Origin: Brevibacillus sedimenti
GTDB taxonomy: Bacteria; Bacillota; Bacilli; Brevibacillales; Brevibacillaceae
Assembly: GCF_020923495.1 (NCBI RefSeq)
Contig: NZ_CP064048.1
Coordinates: forward strand, 1,204,501-1,268,500
DNA: 64,000 bases
Direction of reading: 5' to 3'
Shown here: one piece after another, positions 17,378 through 27,856 of the stretch
Layout of the letters: each line of letters opens with the position of its first letter
Numbering within the stretch: position 1 is the stretch's first letter
Made by a program: the position numbers and the translations under genes
Notes under the pieces: generated by a model
Databases searched by the model: none
What the model saw: the letters and a program-made list of their open reading frames with translations, nothing else
Told to the model about the DNA's origin: nothing

Positions 17378-19852
17378 ATGATCGCAAACAAAAACATATC
17401 CGACACGGGCCATGTATGGGCGCGCCGTGTCTCACAACAATGGGAAGCGGCGACAGGCAGCTGGGGGCAAAAGGTCGCAGATACCGCACAAAAATGGCAT
17501 GTCCTTCCGATGTTGATGGGCTTTTTGCTCGGACGAGCCCTGATCCTGGAGGAGCTGTCGCCGTTTGTTGTGCCGTATCTCATGGTGATGTACTACCTGC
17601 GTCGGGATTGCGTAATCATTTCGGCTGCGGCGCTGATCCTCGGGGCGTTTTCGCAGGCGATTCCGCTGGGCCTGCAGGCGACCATCAGTGTCGCACTTGG
17701 TCTGTTCGTATGCAAATGGAGCGAGCGGTTCCGGCGGAAGGATTTTTCCCGGACGCCTCTTTTGGTGTTCGTGACGGTGTTCGTCAGCCATCTGCTGTTT
17801 GCTGTCATTACCAATCAGGTAACTACGTACAAACTGGTAATGGTGGCGGTGGAGGGCGTGCTCAGCTTTGTGCTGACGCTGATCTTCATCCAGTCGCTGT
17901 CGATCGTCCATTTGGCGAAACCGTACGAACCGCTGAAAAATGAAGAAGTGGTGTCGCTCGTCATCCTGCTGGCGTCGCTGATGACGGGGACGGTGGACTG
18001 GGTTGTCGAAGGCGTCTCCATGGAACACGTGCTCTCCCGTTACCTGCTGCTGCTATTTGCCTTTACCGGCGGCGGGACGATCGGGGCAGCGGTGGGGGTC
18101 GTCACCGGTCTTATCCTCAGTCTGGCCAACGTCAGCGCGCTGCTGCAAATCAATCTGCTCGCTTTTTCCGGATTGCTGGCCGGACTGCTCAAGGAGGCGG
18201 GCAAGGCAGGGGTCTCCGCCGGGCTTTTGATCGGCACGGCGATTCTGGCGATCTACGGCGGGGCGGAGGACACCCTGTACCTGTCGTTGACCGAATCGGG
18301 ACTGGCCATCCTCCTGTTCGTCCTGACGCCGGCGGCTTTGTGGAAAAAAGTCGCCCGATTCATCCCCGGCACGCCGGAAAACCTGCAATCCCACCAGGAG
18401 TACATGCGGCGCGTGCGGGATGTGACGGCGGGGAAAATCCAGCAGTTCGCCGAGCTGTTCACGCAGCTTTCCAAAAGCTTTGCCCAGACGTCCGACGCCG
18501 AGGAGCGGGAAGAACAGGCAGACGTCTTCCTGAGCCGGGTGACCTCGTTTACCTGCCAGAAGTGCTGGAAAAAAGAACAGTGTTGGGAAAAGGATACGCA
18601 GGCCACGTATCAAGGGATGCGCTGGCTGGCGGAAAAACTGTACGAAACCGGCACGCTGGCCGGCGTTACTCCGCCGCGCGACTGGGAGCGCAAATGTGTC
18701 AAGGTGGACAAGGTGTTTACCGTAATGGAGCAGGAATTCGAACGGGAGCAGTCATTTGAGCAGTTGAAGCGGCAGGTGCGGGAAAGCCGCAAGCTGGTGG
18801 CCGACCAACTGTCAGGTGTCTCCCGGGTGATGAGCGATTTTGCCCGCGAGATTCAGCGGGAGGGCATGGAGCTGACCCTGCAGGAAAAGCAGGTGTCGCA
18901 GGCCCTGGAAGGACTGGGGCTGTCTGTGCGTCGTGTGGAGATCCATAACCTGGAGGAAGGCAAGGTAGACATCGAGATCAGCCAGCCGACCTGTTACGGA
19001 CGGGACGAGTGTGCCAAAATCGTCGCTCCGATGCTGACCGAAATCCTGGGCGAGAACATCGTGGTGAGGGAGCGGCACTGCGAGCCGCAAAAGGATGGGG
19101 CGTGCCGGATGTGCCTTGCTTCCGCCAAAGCGTTCGACGTCGACATCGGAGTGGCCGGCGCCGCCAAGGACGGCAAGCTGTTGTCCGGCGACAGTTTCCG
19201 CACGATGGATCTGGGCAACGGCAAGATGGCCTTGGCGATCAGCGACGGTATGGGTAACGGCGAGCGGGCGTATCTGGAGAGCCAGTCGGCGTTGGACATG
19301 CTGCAGCAGCTGCTCCGGTCGGGTATCGACGAAAAACTGTCGATCAAGACCGTCAATTCCGTACTGGCGCTGCGCTCCACCGACGAGATGTTTGCCACGG
19401 TCGATCTCGCGCTGATCGACCTGCAGACCGCCCATGTCAGGTTTGTCAAAATCGGCTCTACCCCCAGCTTCATCAAACGGGGGGATGACGTCATCACTGT
19501 AACCGCCAGCAACCTGCCCGCCGGCATATTGGAGGATATCGAGGTGGATGTGGTTACGCGGACATTGAAGCCAGGCGACCTGCTAATCATGATGTCCGAC
19601 GGCATTTACGAGGCGCCCCGACACATCGAAAACAGGCAGGTCTGGATGAAGCGGATGATTTCCGAACTGCAGACGGACGACCCGCAGGAAGTGGCCGACC
19701 TGCTTTTGGAGCGGGTGATCCGGCAGCACTCCGGCAGCATTGTCGACGATATGACCGTGCTGGTGGCTCGCCTCGACCGTTTTGTGCCGCAGTGGTCGGC
19801 CATCCAGGTGCACGGGATGCCCAAGCTGGAACGGCCGCGGGTCGTGAGCTGA
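17378..19852 (+). CDS. spoIIE: Stage II sporulation protein SpoIIE (membrane PP2C phosphatase)
   Basis: An 824-residue protein, almost the B. subtilis length. About ten transmembrane segments fill residues 40-330, a central FtsZ-interacting/oligomerisation region follows with cysteines (FTCQKCWKKEQCWEK), and the C-terminal PP2C phosphatase domain (about 590-810) contains ISDGMGNGE near 620 and MSDGIYEAP near 740, the metal-binding aspartates. It dephosphorylates SpoIIAA to release sigma-F and helps place the polar septum. I start at ATG 17378 (GGGGTGG seven bases upstream); the longer frame from 17339 would begin inside the -10 hexamer. Confidence 0.97.
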   Translation: MIANKNISDTGHVWARRVSQQWEAATGSWGQKVADTAQKWHVLPMLMGFLLGRALILEELSPFVVPYLMVMYYLRRDCVIISAAALILGAFSQAIPLGLQATISVALGLFVCKWSERFRRKDFSRTPLLVFVTVFVSHLLFAVITNQVTTYKLVMVAVEGVLSFVLTLIFIQSLSIVHLAKPYEPLKNEEVVSLVILLASLMTGTVDWVVEGVSMEHVLSRYLLLLFAFTGGGTIGAAVGVVTGLILSLANVSALLQINLLAFSGLLAGLLKEAGKAGVSAGLLIGTAILAIYGGAEDTLYLSLTESGLAILLFVLTPAALWKKVARFIPGTPENLQSHQEYMRRVRDVTAGKIQQFAELFTQLSKSFAQTSDAEEREEQADVFLSRVTSFTCQKCWKKEQCWEKDTQATYQGMRWLAEKLYETGTLAGVTPPRDWERKCVKVDKVFTVMEQEFEREQSFEQLKRQVRESRKLVADQLSGVSRVMSDFAREIQREGMELTLQEKQVSQALEGLGLSVRRVEIHNLEEGKVDIEISQPTCYGRDECAKIVAPMLTEILGENIVVRERHCEPQKDGACRMCLASAKAFDVDIGVAGAAKDGKLLSGDSFRTMDLGNGKMALAISDGMGNGERAYLESQSALDMLQQLLRSGIDEKLSIKTVNSVLALRSTDEMFATVDLALIDLQTAHVRFVKIGSTPSFIKRGDDVITVTASNLPAGILEDIEVDVVTRTLKPGDLLIMMSDGIYEAPRHIENRQVWMKRMISELQTDDPQEVADLLLERVIRQHSGSIVDDMTVLVARLDRFVPQWSAIQVHGMPKLERPRVVS

Positions 19853-19924
19853 AAGGTATGATTCCCTTCCCCTCTGTCGATACTGGTAGCGAAATACAAA
19901 TATAGGCAGAATGGGGAGATTTTT

Positions 19925-20680
19925 GTGAAAGAAGCTACACTGCGGCAAATTCTGGTCGTTACAGACGGCTGCTCCAATGCCGGCATAAGCCCGGTGGCAG
20001 CAGCGACACTGGCCAGGGAACAAGGCATAACGGTAAACGTCATCGGCGTGATTGAAAAGGGCGATATGGGCGAGCAGGGGGAAAAGGAAATCCGCGAGAT
20101 CGCAAATGCGGGCGGAGGTCTGTACGACATCGTTTACCCGCAGCAGTTGGCGCAAACGGTGCAGATGCTGACGCGAAAAGCCATGACTCGAACGATCCAC
20201 CATGTCGTCAACAAGGAATTGAAGGAGATTTTAGGCGATTCCGCCATCGACGTGCTGTCTCCGGAAAAGCGGGTCCAGGTAGCAGGCATGGTGGACGAGC
20301 TGGGGGAACGGAGCCGTCTGGACGTGGTCATGCTTGTCGATACGTCCGGCAGCATGAAATCGAAGCTCAGCGCTGTTCAGCAGGCGATCCACGATTTCAG
20401 CATCAGCTTGCGCTCACGCAGCGGGCAGAGCCGCATGGCCGTTTGTTCATTTCCTGGGAAACAAAAGCATCTGGATGTGCGCATTCCGTGGACAGATCAG
20501 GTAGAACAGGCGCATCAGCTGACGTCCGGGCTGACCATGAGCGGAATCACGCCTACCGGACCGGCGATCGTAGAAGCGATTGCGCTCTTTGAGCACGTAC
20601 AGCTCCCGGCTTCGCTGTCCGAACGCTTCCGTAACGAACAGGAAGAAGACGACGGCAGTCTGCGCGACCATGTCTTCTAA
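19925..20680 (+). CDS. yabS: YabS-like von Willebrand factor A domain protein
   Basis: A 251-residue soluble protein. The second half carries a VWA domain with MIDAS metal site DTSGSMKSKLS near residue 139. The first half (LVVTDGCSNAGISPV, GITVNVIGVIEKGD) reads like the second part of another VWA fold, so this is a double-VWA arrangement. It occupies the yabS position between spoIIE and yabT. In B. subtilis yabS and yabT are sporulation-expressed. Starts at GTG 19925 after GGGGAGA and overlaps yabT by 11 bases. Ligand unknown; partnership with the adjacent kinase is an inference. Confidence 0.88.
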   Translation: MKEATLRQILVVTDGCSNAGISPVAAATLAREQGITVNVIGVIEKGDMGEQGEKEIREIANAGGGLYDIVYPQQLAQTVQMLTRKAMTRTIHHVVNKELKEILGDSAIDVLSPEKRVQVAGMVDELGERSRLDVVMLVDTSGSMKSKLSAVQQAIHDFSISLRSRSGQSRMAVCSFPGKQKHLDVRIPWTDQVEQAHQLTSGLTMSGITPTGPAIVEAIALFEHVQLPASLSERFRNEQEEDDGSLRDHVF

Positions 20681-21593
20681 CAAACCGACGATACCCGACC
20701 TGCCCCTGCAGTTTTGCGGCAAATGGAACCAAAAGTCGTACCGCGTCCTGCGGGAGCTGGGACGCGGGGCGAATGGCGCCGTGTATCTGGCCGCCCAGGG
20801 AGGCGTGCGGCGGGCCGTCAAAGTCGGGGCGGAGGGCATGGACCTTTTAATGGAAGTGAACGTGCTGAAAAGCGTGCAGCAGGGGCGGGATGCTCGCGTG
20901 GCGCCGCTGGTCAGCGACGTGGATGATCTGGTCATCAACGGCAAGACCTTTACCTTTTACGCTATGGAATACCTGGAGGGGGAGCAGTTGGATCGCTATG
21001 TCAAACGGATGGGGACCGATTGGGTGCCTATCCTGATGATCCAACTGCTGGCCCGGTTGGAGATACTGCACCGACACGGCTGGGTGTTCGGCGACCTGAA
21101 ACCGGAAAACGTGATGGTCACCCATGCGGACAAGCAGGTTCGGCTCATTGATTTCGGAGGCGTCACCAAAATGGGGAACGCAGTCCGCCAGTTCACGGAG
21201 GAGTACGACCGCGCCGCATGGCAGGCGGGTGACCGGCGGGCCGACATCGCGTACGACCTGTTTTCCCTGGCGGTCATGGCCGTGCGTCTGTCGGCAGATC
21301 CGGAAATGTGGAAAAGCAGGCGCCAGGAACCGCGTCAAACCAGTCTGCTCTGTGATATAATACGGAACAGTGACAGCCTGTACCCGTATCGGGTTTCCCT
21401 TGTAAAAGCGCTTCACGGCAAGTACGCATCTGCAGGGGAGATGCGGTCGGAGATGCTCGCCATCGTGCGCGAGCGTACGATCGGCCATCGGGGCAAACAG
21501 GCGTCCGACTCTGCGGGTAAGCTGGTGGGAGGGCTGTTTGTCGCCTCCTTGCTGCTGCTTGCGGGGACTCTGTATTACGCATGGATGATGTGA
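20670..21593 (+). CDS. yabT: YabT-like Hanks-type serine/threonine protein kinase
   Basis: A 307-residue kinase with a glycine-rich loop (LGRGANGAVYLA), ATP-binding Lys in RRAVKVG, catalytic loop FGDLKPENVMV and metal-binding DFG in LIDFGGV. The usual His-Arg before the catalytic Asp is Phe-Gly here. A single C-terminal transmembrane helix (GLFVASLLLLAGTLYYAWM) anchors it. In B. subtilis YabT is a membrane kinase activated by DNA that phosphorylates RecA at the onset of sporulation. ATG 20670 lies inside the end of yabS; an upstream reading from 20580 is overlap only. Confidence 0.9.
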   Translation: MSSNKPTIPDLPLQFCGKWNQKSYRVLRELGRGANGAVYLAAQGGVRRAVKVGAEGMDLLMEVNVLKSVQQGRDARVAPLVSDVDDLVINGKTFTFYAMEYLEGEQLDRYVKRMGTDWVPILMIQLLARLEILHRHGWVFGDLKPENVMVTHADKQVRLIDFGGVTKMGNAVRQFTEEYDRAAWQAGDRRADIAYDLFSLAVMAVRLSADPEMWKSRRQEPRQTSLLCDIIRNSDSLYPYRVSLVKALHGKYASAGEMRSEMLAIVRERTIGHRGKQASDSAGKLVGGLFVASLLLLAGTLYYAWMM

Positions 21594-21603
21594 AGGGTGT
21601 GAC

Positions 21604-22359
21604 TTGTCGGTGTCCCCAGACTTGGTTATGGATACGTGCCTGTTGGCAGGCGAAATCATGTTGAAGAACGGCGGCGAGACGTACCGCTCAGAGGAAACAA
21701 TGACGTTGATCGCGCGGGCGGCCGGTATGGATTCGGTCAACAGCTCGGCGACGCCGACCAGCATTATTCTTTCGTTTCGCATCAATGGGGAGGACCATAC
21801 GCGTATGATTCGCACCCCCCACCGAACCATTGATCTGAACAAGGTCACGCTTGCCAACGACGTGTCCCGCCGCTTTGTCTCCGGGCAAATCACCTTGCAG
21901 CAGGCGTATCGGATGCTTTGTGAAATCGATCAGAAAACAACCATTTATCCGAAGTGGTTGCAGCTTGTGGCGGCTGGCATGGCCAGCGGCTCTTTTGCCA
22001 TGCTTTCCGGCGGATATTGGTACGAACTGCTGCCGGCTGCGTTGGCGGCCGTAACGGTCAGATTAAGCTCCGATTTTTTTGAACAGTTATTCCGGGTGAA
22101 ATTTTTCTTTGAGTTTGTCTCCGCGCTGTTGGGCGGAATGCTGGCACTGCTTATCGTTACGCTGTTTCCCGAACTGCGCATCAGCGTCCTCATCATCGGG
22201 GCGATGCTGCCGCTGTTTCCAGGTATTGCCATTACCAACTCGCTGCGGGACCTGATGGCCGGCGATCTGGTGGCCGGCGTGTCCAGAGGAGCGGAAGCGC
22301 TGCTCACGGCACTGTCCGTGGCAGCGGCGACAGCGGTTACCCTGTGGTTCACGAGGTGA
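21604..22359 (+). CDS. Threonine/serine exporter family protein, large (ThrE N-terminal/YjjP-like) subunit
   Basis: A 251-residue protein. About 110 soluble N-terminal residues (MKNGGETYRSEETM-like start, VNSSATPTSIILSF, HRTIDLNKV) are followed by about five transmembrane segments. This is the ThrE/YjjP domain layout, usually encoded as two proteins that together export small amino acids or related acids. TTG 21604 is chosen after GAAGGGTG; GTG 21610 is possible. It lies 10 bases after yabT and 6 before the small subunit. Substrate cannot be told; similarity to YjjPB (succinate export) is an alternative. Confidence 0.82.
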   Translation: MSVSPDLVMDTCLLAGEIMLKNGGETYRSEETMTLIARAAGMDSVNSSATPTSIILSFRINGEDHTRMIRTPHRTIDLNKVTLANDVSRRFVSGQITLQQAYRMLCEIDQKTTIYPKWLQLVAAGMASGSFAMLSGGYWYELLPAALAAVTVRLSSDFFEQLFRVKFFFEFVSALLGGMLALLIVTLFPELRISVLIIGAMLPLFPGIAITNSLRDLMAGDLVAGVSRGAEALLTALSVAAATAVTLWFTR

Positions 22360-22365
22360 GGTGCG

Positions 22366-22833
22366 ATGATTCTGTTGAAAGGTTTGGGATTGAGTTTGTG
22401 TTCTTCGATCGCGTGGGGAATGCTGTTTAACGTGCCCGTCCGTACACTGCTGGCCTGTGGTTTGGCCGGCATGACGGGATGGCTGGTCTTTTCCCTGCTG
22501 CCGCTGTGGGGGGCGGAAGTGATGCTCTCCACGTTTGCCGCGGCGACGGCTGTCTCGCTGTTGAGCCAACTGCTTTCCATCTTTCTGCGCGTCCCGTCGA
22601 CCAACTTTAGCGTAGCCGGCATTATTCCCCTGGTGCCCGGTTCGCTGGCCTACAAGGCGATGCTTGCCTTCGTCAACGGTCAGAACATGGAGGGAATATC
22701 GCTGGCTACGCAGACGGCGATGGTGGCCGGTGCGATTGCCTTCGGGCTGATTTTTGGCGTGTCGCTCGTGACCATCTGGAAAGGAGTCCGCCATGCGAAA
22801 AAACGTGCTGGAAAACGTGCGCAGCCACATTGA
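22366..22833 (+). CDS. Threonine/serine exporter family protein, small (YjjB-like) subunit
   Basis: A 155-residue membrane protein with four to five hydrophobic segments and the motif PSTNFSVAGIIPLVPGSLAY, typical of the ThrE C-terminal/YjjB domain. It completes the transporter with the preceding gene. ATG 22366 follows GAGGTG. The last 41 bases overlap tilS, whose start and ribosome-binding site (AAGGAG) are inside it, so expression of tilS is tied to this transcript. This transporter pair is an addition to the B. subtilis yabT-tilS order. Confidence 0.82.
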   Translation: MILLKGLGLSLCSSIAWGMLFNVPVRTLLACGLAGMTGWLVFSLLPLWGAEVMLSTFAAATAVSLLSQLLSIFLRVPSTNFSVAGIIPLVPGSLAYKAMLAFVNGQNMEGISLATQTAMVAGAIAFGLIFGVSLVTIWKGVRHAKKRAGKRAQPH

Positions 22834-24232
22834 GCGGGAGGGGCTGTTGACGTCGGGCGACACCATCGTGGTCGGCCTGTCCGGCGGAAACGACTCGACG
22901 GCGCTTCTGCATATCTTGTGGTCGCTAAATCAACACTATCCCTATGGCTGGACACTGCACGCGGTGCACCTCAACCACGGCTTTCGCGGAGAAGAAGCGA
23001 GTGAGGACGCCCGCTGCGCGGAGGCTCTCTGTCGGCGGCTCGGGGTCGCGTTTCACCTGTTTGAACGGAATGTCCCCGCTTATATGGAAGAAACGGGGAT
23101 GGGGGCACAGGAAGCCAGCCGGGCGATTCGCTACGAGCTGTACAGGCAAGTGGCTCAACGTCACGGCGCGGGCAAAGTGGCGCTGGGGCACCATGCCGAC
23201 GATCAGGTGGAGACGATCCTGTTTCGGTTGCTGCGCGGAACGAGGCTGCACGGCCTGACTGGCATGCCGCAGCGCCGCTGGCTGGAGGAGGGCAAAATCG
23301 AGCTGGTGCGCCCGCTGCTGTCGACCAGCCGGTCCGATCTGGAGCGCTACTGCCGCGAGAACGGCCTTGCGCCGCGTGAGGACAGCAGCAACCGCTCGCG
23401 AAAGTACAAGCGCAATCTGCTCAGGCTGGACGTCATGCCGCTGTTGGAGCAGGTGAACGAACGCTACCGCGAACACATCCTGTCGCTTTCGGATGCGGTG
23501 CGGCAGGATGAGGCGTATCTGCAGCGGGAAAGCGAACGGCGCCTGGAACAGGTGGTAACCCGGAGGAAACCGGACGCTGTAACGGTTGATATTGACAAAT
23601 TTCAAACTTGTGACGTTGCTTTACAAAGGAGAATGATTACTCTAATATTAAGTTATCTCTCAAGGCAAACCGAATGGTCTTCGCAGCATGTGGAGGCCGT
23701 TTTGCACATGATAGAGGGTAACCGTCCATCAGCCGAGCTGCATTTGCCCGAACAGGTGACCGTACAGCGAATGTACGGGCAGGTTTGTTTCCGGCGTGAT
23801 GGACGTCATCGCCAGATACACGGTTTTCGATACCCGCTTGTTGTCCCAGGGACGACTTTGATCGCGGAGAGCGGAACCAGGATACATACGGTTATTCGTG
23901 AAAGCCCGGTCGATTGGGCACAACTGCCGGACAATGCGGTCGTTTTTGATGCGGATCGGCTTCCCGGACCGCTGTTCGTACGCAGCCGAACCCCGGGTGA
24001 CCGGTTCACCCCGTTTGGTGCAGAACATGCCAAAAAGCTGAAAGAGCTCCTGATCGACGCCAAGGTGCCGCTGGCGTGGCGGGACAAACTGCCGCTTGTG
24101 GTGTCGGGAGAGGAGTTGATCTGGGTGCCCGGCGTCCGCCGTTCCGCCACAGCGCCTGTCGATGATCAGACCAGGCGGGTTTTGTACATGGAAGTTGAGT
24201 TTGGAGAAGATTGGCGGGAGGTTTTATTATGA
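22793..24232 (+). CDS. tilS: tRNA(Ile)-lysidine synthase
   Basis: A 479-residue ATP-dependent enzyme that converts cytidine-34 of the CAU-anticodon tRNA(Ile) to lysidine, so that AUA is read as isoleucine. The N-terminal PP-loop is [14 protein letters not shown] (about residues 22-35). DEAxEDARC-like and [17 protein letters not shown] segments belong to the catalytic domain, and the C-terminal part ([21 protein letters not shown]) is the tRNA-binding TilS_C domain. ATG 22793 lies in the end of the exporter gene and the stop overlaps hpt (ATGA). Bases around 23600-23700 are locally A+T-rich. Confidence 0.95.
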   Translation: MRKNVLENVRSHIEREGLLTSGDTIVVGLSGGNDSTALLHILWSLNQHYPYGWTLHAVHLNHGFRGEEASEDARCAEALCRRLGVAFHLFERNVPAYMEETGMGAQEASRAIRYELYRQVAQRHGAGKVALGHHADDQVETILFRLLRGTRLHGLTGMPQRRWLEEGKIELVRPLLSTSRSDLERYCRENGLAPREDSSNRSRKYKRNLLRLDVMPLLEQVNERYREHILSLSDAVRQDEAYLQRESERRLEQVVTRRKPDAVTVDIDKFQTCDVALQRRMITLILSYLSRQTEWSSQHVEAVLHMIEGNRPSAELHLPEQVTVQRMYGQVCFRRDGRHRQIHGFRYPLVVPGTTLIAESGTRIHTVIRESPVDWAQLPDNAVVFDADRLPGPLFVRSRTPGDRFTPFGAEHAKKLKELLIDAKVPLAWRDKLPLVVSGEELIWVPGVRRSATAPVDDQTRRVLYMEVEFGEDWREVLL

Positions 24233-24768
24233 ATGACGACATCAAGAAGATCTTGCTGACACAGGAAGAAATCGCTGCAAAAGTAAAAGAGCTGGGTGAC
24301 ATTCTCAGCGAGGAATACCGGGACAAAAACCCGCTGGTCATTTGCGTGCTGAAAGGGGCCGTTTTGTTCATGGCTGACCTGATCCGGCAGATGAACATCC
24401 CCTGCGAAATGGACTTTATGGCCGTCTCCAGCTACGGCAGCGGCACGGAGTCGAGCGGCATGGTCAAAATCTTGAAGGACCTGGACACCTCCGTACAGAA
24501 CCGGCACGTGTTGGTCGTTGAGGACATCATGGACAGCGGTCTCACCTTGAGCCGTCTGGTGGAACTGCTTCGCCACCGGGAGGCAGCTTCGGTCAAAGTG
24601 GTGACGCTTCTGAACAAGCCGGAACGGCGCAAAGTGGACATTTCGCCGGACTACAGCGGCTTTACCATTCCGGACGAATTCGTGGTCGGCTACGGGCTGG
24701 ATTATGCCGAGCGGTACCGCAACTTGCCGTACATCGGCGTGTTGAAACCGGAAGTGTACACCAAGTAG
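24229..24768 (+). CDS. hpt: Hypoxanthine phosphoribosyltransferase
   Basis: A 179-residue purine-salvage enzyme joining hypoxanthine or guanine to PRPP. The PRPP loop [17 protein letters not shown] and the base-binding region [21 protein letters not shown] are intact. ATG 24229 overlaps the tilS stop and follows GGGAGG; the in-frame start at 24211 would overlap more with no better site. The tilS-hpt-ftsH order is conserved through Bacillales. Confidence 0.97.
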   Translation: MNDDIKKILLTQEEIAAKVKELGDILSEEYRDKNPLVICVLKGAVLFMADLIRQMNIPCEMDFMAVSSYGSGTESSGMVKILKDLDTSVQNRHVLVVEDIMDSGLTLSRLVELLRHREAASVKVVTLLNKPERRKVDISPDYSGFTIPDEFVVGYGLDYAERYRNLPYIGVLKPEVYTK

Positions 24769-24773
24769 CTTTG

Positions 24774-24803
24774 TTGTGAAGACCCTGCTTCCTATGGTAA
24801 AAT
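24774..24803 (+). promoter_or_regulatory. Candidate sigma-A promoter of ftsH
   Basis: TTGTGA (24774-24779), 18-base spacer, TAAAAT (24798-24803), 34 bases before the ftsH ATG. Moderate match. Confidence 0.4.
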
Positions 24804-24837
24804 GTGAAAAGTGTCTGTTCGTGAGAGGAGGTAAGGA

Positions 24838-26763
24838 ATGAATCGCTTTTTTCGTAACACCGGGTTCTACCTACTAATATTTCTTGTCACGGTCGGGATC
24901 GTGAATTTTATCCTCTCCGGTTCTGATAAGGTTGCGAAACTTACATATCAGGAATTCCGGGTACAACTGCAAGCTAACAACATTAGTGAGCTTTCCCTTC
25001 GTCCCGAGGGCAGCACCTATCGCGTGGAAGGTACGTTGCTGAAATCTCAGGGACAGGAAAACGAAAAGTTTATCACGTACGTGCCGTTGTACGATTCGGA
25101 TATGATCGCGCTGCTGAACGAAAAGATTGATGCACAAAAAGTGAAACGGGTCGAATTTGGCCCGCAGGAAGGGAACAGCATCTGGCTGACGTTCCTGACC
25201 TCGATCATTCCTTTTGTCATCATCTTCATCCTGTTCTTCTTCCTCTTGAATCAGGCCCAGGGCGGCGGCAGCCGGGTGATGAACTTCGGCAAAAGCCGCG
25301 CGAAGCTGTACAACGAAGAGAAGAAACGCGTTACATTTGACGATGTGGCAGGGGCAGACGAAGAGAAGGCGGAGTTGGAGGAAGTCGTCGATTTCCTCAA
25401 GGACCCGCGCAAATTCAACGCAGTCGGTGCCCGCATCCCCAAAGGCGTGCTGCTGGTCGGCCCTCCGGGTACGGGTAAAACCCTGCTGGCGCGAGCCGTA
25501 GCAGGCGAGGCAGGTGTGCCGTTTTTCAGCATTTCCGGTTCTGACTTCGTGGAGATGTTTGTCGGCGTGGGTGCATCCCGCGTGCGCGACCTGTTTGAAA
25601 ACGCAAAGAAAAACGCGCCATGTATTATTTTTATCGACGAGATTGACGCCGTCGGCCGCCAGCGCGGTGCGGGGTTGGGCGGCGGCCATGATGAACGCGA
25701 GCAGACGCTGAACCAATTGCTCGTGGAAATGGACGGGTTCGCCGGCAACGAAGGCATTATCATCATCGCTGCCACCAACCGTCCGGACATTCTGGACCCG
25801 GCCCTGCTGCGTCCGGGACGTTTTGACCGACAAATTACCGTAGACCGCCCGGACATCAAAGGACGGGAAGCGGTGCTGAAAGTCCACGCCCGCAACAAGC
25901 CGCTCGGCGACGATGTGAAGCTGGACGTCATCGCCCGCGGGACCTCGGGCTTTACCGGCGCCGATCTGGAGAACCTGCTGAACGAAGCGGCACTCCTGAC
26001 CGCCCGGAAAAACAAGAAGCAGATCAGCATGGAAGAGGTAGACGAGGCGATCGACCGCGTCATCGCCGGACCGGCCAAGAAATCCCGCGTCATCAGCGAG
26101 GAAGAACGCCGTCTCGTGGCATATCACGAAGCGGGTCACACCATCGTCGGCTATCATTTGAAAAATGCGGAAATGGTGCACAAGGTGACCATCATTCCGC
26201 GCGGTCAGGCAGGCGGTTACACCGTCATGCTGCCAAAAGAAGACCGCTTTTTTGCCACCAAGTCCGATCTGCTTGACAAGATCACCGGTCTGCTGGGCGG
26301 ACGGGTTGCAGAAGAGCTGGTGCTGGGCGACATCAGTACCGGTGCGCACAATGACTTCCAGCGCGCGACAGCAATTGCTCGCAGCATGATCACCGAGTAC
26401 GGCATGAGCCGTCTGGGCCCGATGCAGTTCGGCCGCAACCAGGGACAGGTGTTTCTCGGCCGCGACATCGGCCACGAGCGCAACTACTCCGACCAGATCG
26501 CCTACGAGATCGACCAGGAGATGCAGCGCATCATCAACGAGTGCTACGAGCGATGCAAAGAGCTGCTCATCAAGCACCGCGACCAGCTCGAGCTGGTGGC
26601 GACCACGCTCCTGCGCGTCGAAACGCTGGATGCGGAGCAGATCAAGCGGCTGATCGAAACGGGCAAACTGGAAGAAGACGACACGGCAGCGGACAACAGC
26701 GATGTCGTAGTCAATATCCAGCCCAAAAAGGACGAAGAGACAAACGAAGAACCGAAGGCATAA
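24838..26763 (+). CDS. ftsH: ATP-dependent zinc metalloprotease FtsH
   Basis: A 641-residue membrane AAA+ protease that degrades misassembled membrane proteins and regulatory proteins. Transmembrane helices are at about 9-27 and 117-140. Walker A GPPGTGKT is at 208-215, Walker [16 protein letters not shown] follows, the second region of homology [19 protein letters not shown] is present, and the zinc site HEAGH is near 430. The C-terminal tail is acidic. ATG 24838 follows GAGAGGAGG. Own promoter-like sequence upstream, terminator just after. Confidence 0.98.
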   Translation: MNRFFRNTGFYLLIFLVTVGIVNFILSGSDKVAKLTYQEFRVQLQANNISELSLRPEGSTYRVEGTLLKSQGQENEKFITYVPLYDSDMIALLNEKIDAQKVKRVEFGPQEGNSIWLTFLTSIIPFVIIFILFFFLLNQAQGGGSRVMNFGKSRAKLYNEEKKRVTFDDVAGADEEKAELEEVVDFLKDPRKFNAVGARIPKGVLLVGPPGTGKTLLARAVAGEAGVPFFSISGSDFVEMFVGVGASRVRDLFENAKKNAPCIIFIDEIDAVGRQRGAGLGGGHDEREQTLNQLLVEMDGFAGNEGIIIIAATNRPDILDPALLRPGRFDRQITVDRPDIKGREAVLKVHARNKPLGDDVKLDVIARGTSGFTGADLENLLNEAALLTARKNKKQISMEEVDEAIDRVIAGPAKKSRVISEEERRLVAYHEAGHTIVGYHLKNAEMVHKVTIIPRGQAGGYTVMLPKEDRFFATKSDLLDKITGLLGGRVAEELVLGDISTGAHNDFQRATAIARSMITEYGMSRLGPMQFGRNQGQVFLGRDIGHERNYSDQIAYEIDQEMQRIINECYERCKELLIKHRDQLELVATTLLRVETLDAEQIKRLIETGKLEEDDTAADNSDVVVNIQPKKDEETNEEPKA

Positions 26764-26792
26764 GGAGCGCCGAGAGCGCTCCTTTCCTTTTC
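26764..26792 (+). terminator. Intrinsic terminator after ftsH
   Basis: GGAGCGC (26764-26770), CGAGA loop, GCGCTCC (26776-26782), then TTTCCTTTT. Confidence 0.8.
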
Positions 26793-26926
26793 CATACATT
26801 TCCCTTTTCTGTATAAAGAAAATATGTTCTCTTGGTTGTTTTTGCCTTGGGTTTTTTGCCTAGATAGGTGAAGGCGACATTATGACCGGTCAAAGTCGCT
26901 CAGAGAACAGAAAGGGGAAATGTCTT

Positions 26927-27655
26927 ATGGCTAAATATTTTGATTATATGAAAAAATTTGGCCGTCCGCTAAACAATCATTCACTTGGCCCTGAGATGAT
27001 CATTATCAAAACCAAACTTGATAACATTCGTACCGAAACCATTTTGCGCCCGCTGTCCAAAACTGATTACACGGGAATCAATGGTGGGTTCTTTGCAGCA
27101 GACAGCTATGACGAACCACCGACAGAAGGTCGTTCCATTGCGTATAACGAGTTTGACGAAGGAGATAAGGTAACCTATAAAGGACGGACGCTTCCGGAGA
27201 TCTACGAGTATAACGGTACAGCCAAGAATCAGAAATCCAGAAAAACAGCCGTTCTTTATGAAAAGAAAGGAACCATCAAGGCTGACTACATGTATGCTCG
27301 AAACTTGGATGACGTCAAAGCTCGTTATGACAATATTACCAATGTAATTGGGGGAACCAGCTTTGCGGAATCGGATTGGTCTCCTTTGGCATACCAGTTA
27401 CCTACCTATCGAACGATTTTCGCTTGGGACGATACAAATGCATATCTGATCGCATTCACGGACCCTGTCACTGTTCCTCATGCGAAACAGTCTATTGAGT
27501 TTATTGGTTTGGATCCTAAGAATGCCATCGTATTGGATGGATCAGGTTCTACTTCCATTCAGGTATACGATGACGGTAATCGGAAGAAAAACTATTGCTT
27601 TTACGGAGAAGATCGTTATCTGTTTAACATCGTCAGGGTGAAAAAGGATTATTAA
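26927..27655 (+). CDS. Phosphodiester glycosidase (NAGPA-domain)-like protein
   Basis: A 242-residue protein with the two hallmark segments of the phosphodiester-glycosidase family: GINGGFFA near residue 50 and VLDGSGSTSIQV near 202. Family members cleave or bind sugar phosphodiesters in wall or exopolysaccharide metabolism. Unlike most, this one has no signal peptide, so it is either cytosolic or released by lysis. ATG 26927 follows AAAGGGG; the in-frame start at 26882 has no such site. Composition is visibly richer in A+T than ftsH or the HAD gene, suggesting acquisition. The exact activity is uncertain. Confidence 0.6.
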   Translation: MAKYFDYMKKFGRPLNNHSLGPEMIIIKTKLDNIRTETILRPLSKTDYTGINGGFFAADSYDEPPTEGRSIAYNEFDEGDKVTYKGRTLPEIYEYNGTAKNQKSRKTAVLYEKKGTIKADYMYARNLDDVKARYDNITNVIGGTSFAESDWSPLAYQLPTYRTIFAWDDTNAYLIAFTDPVTVPHAKQSIEFIGLDPKNAIVLDGSGSTSIQVYDDGNRKKNYCFYGEDRYLFNIVRVKKDY

Positions 27656-27680
27656 ATCTGTAAGTGAATATATTATATTG

Positions 27681-27710
27681 GACCAATTCCTATGGGAGTT
27701 GGTCTTTTTT
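27681..27710 (+). terminator. Intrinsic terminator after the NAGPA-like gene
   Basis: GACCAATTCC (27681-27690), TATG loop, GGAGTTGGTC (27695-27704) with one wobble, six T. Confidence 0.85.
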
Positions 27711-27856
27711 CCTGATGAAATCTCGCTTGAGAAACTCGATAAGAAATGGGTAATGCATGATACGTATCTACTTGAAATTCCATAAAAATGAATTCTTAAT
27801 AAATTTTGTTATTTGTCGCTTTCTTATGGTACTATATATAGAGGGGGAATCTGAAA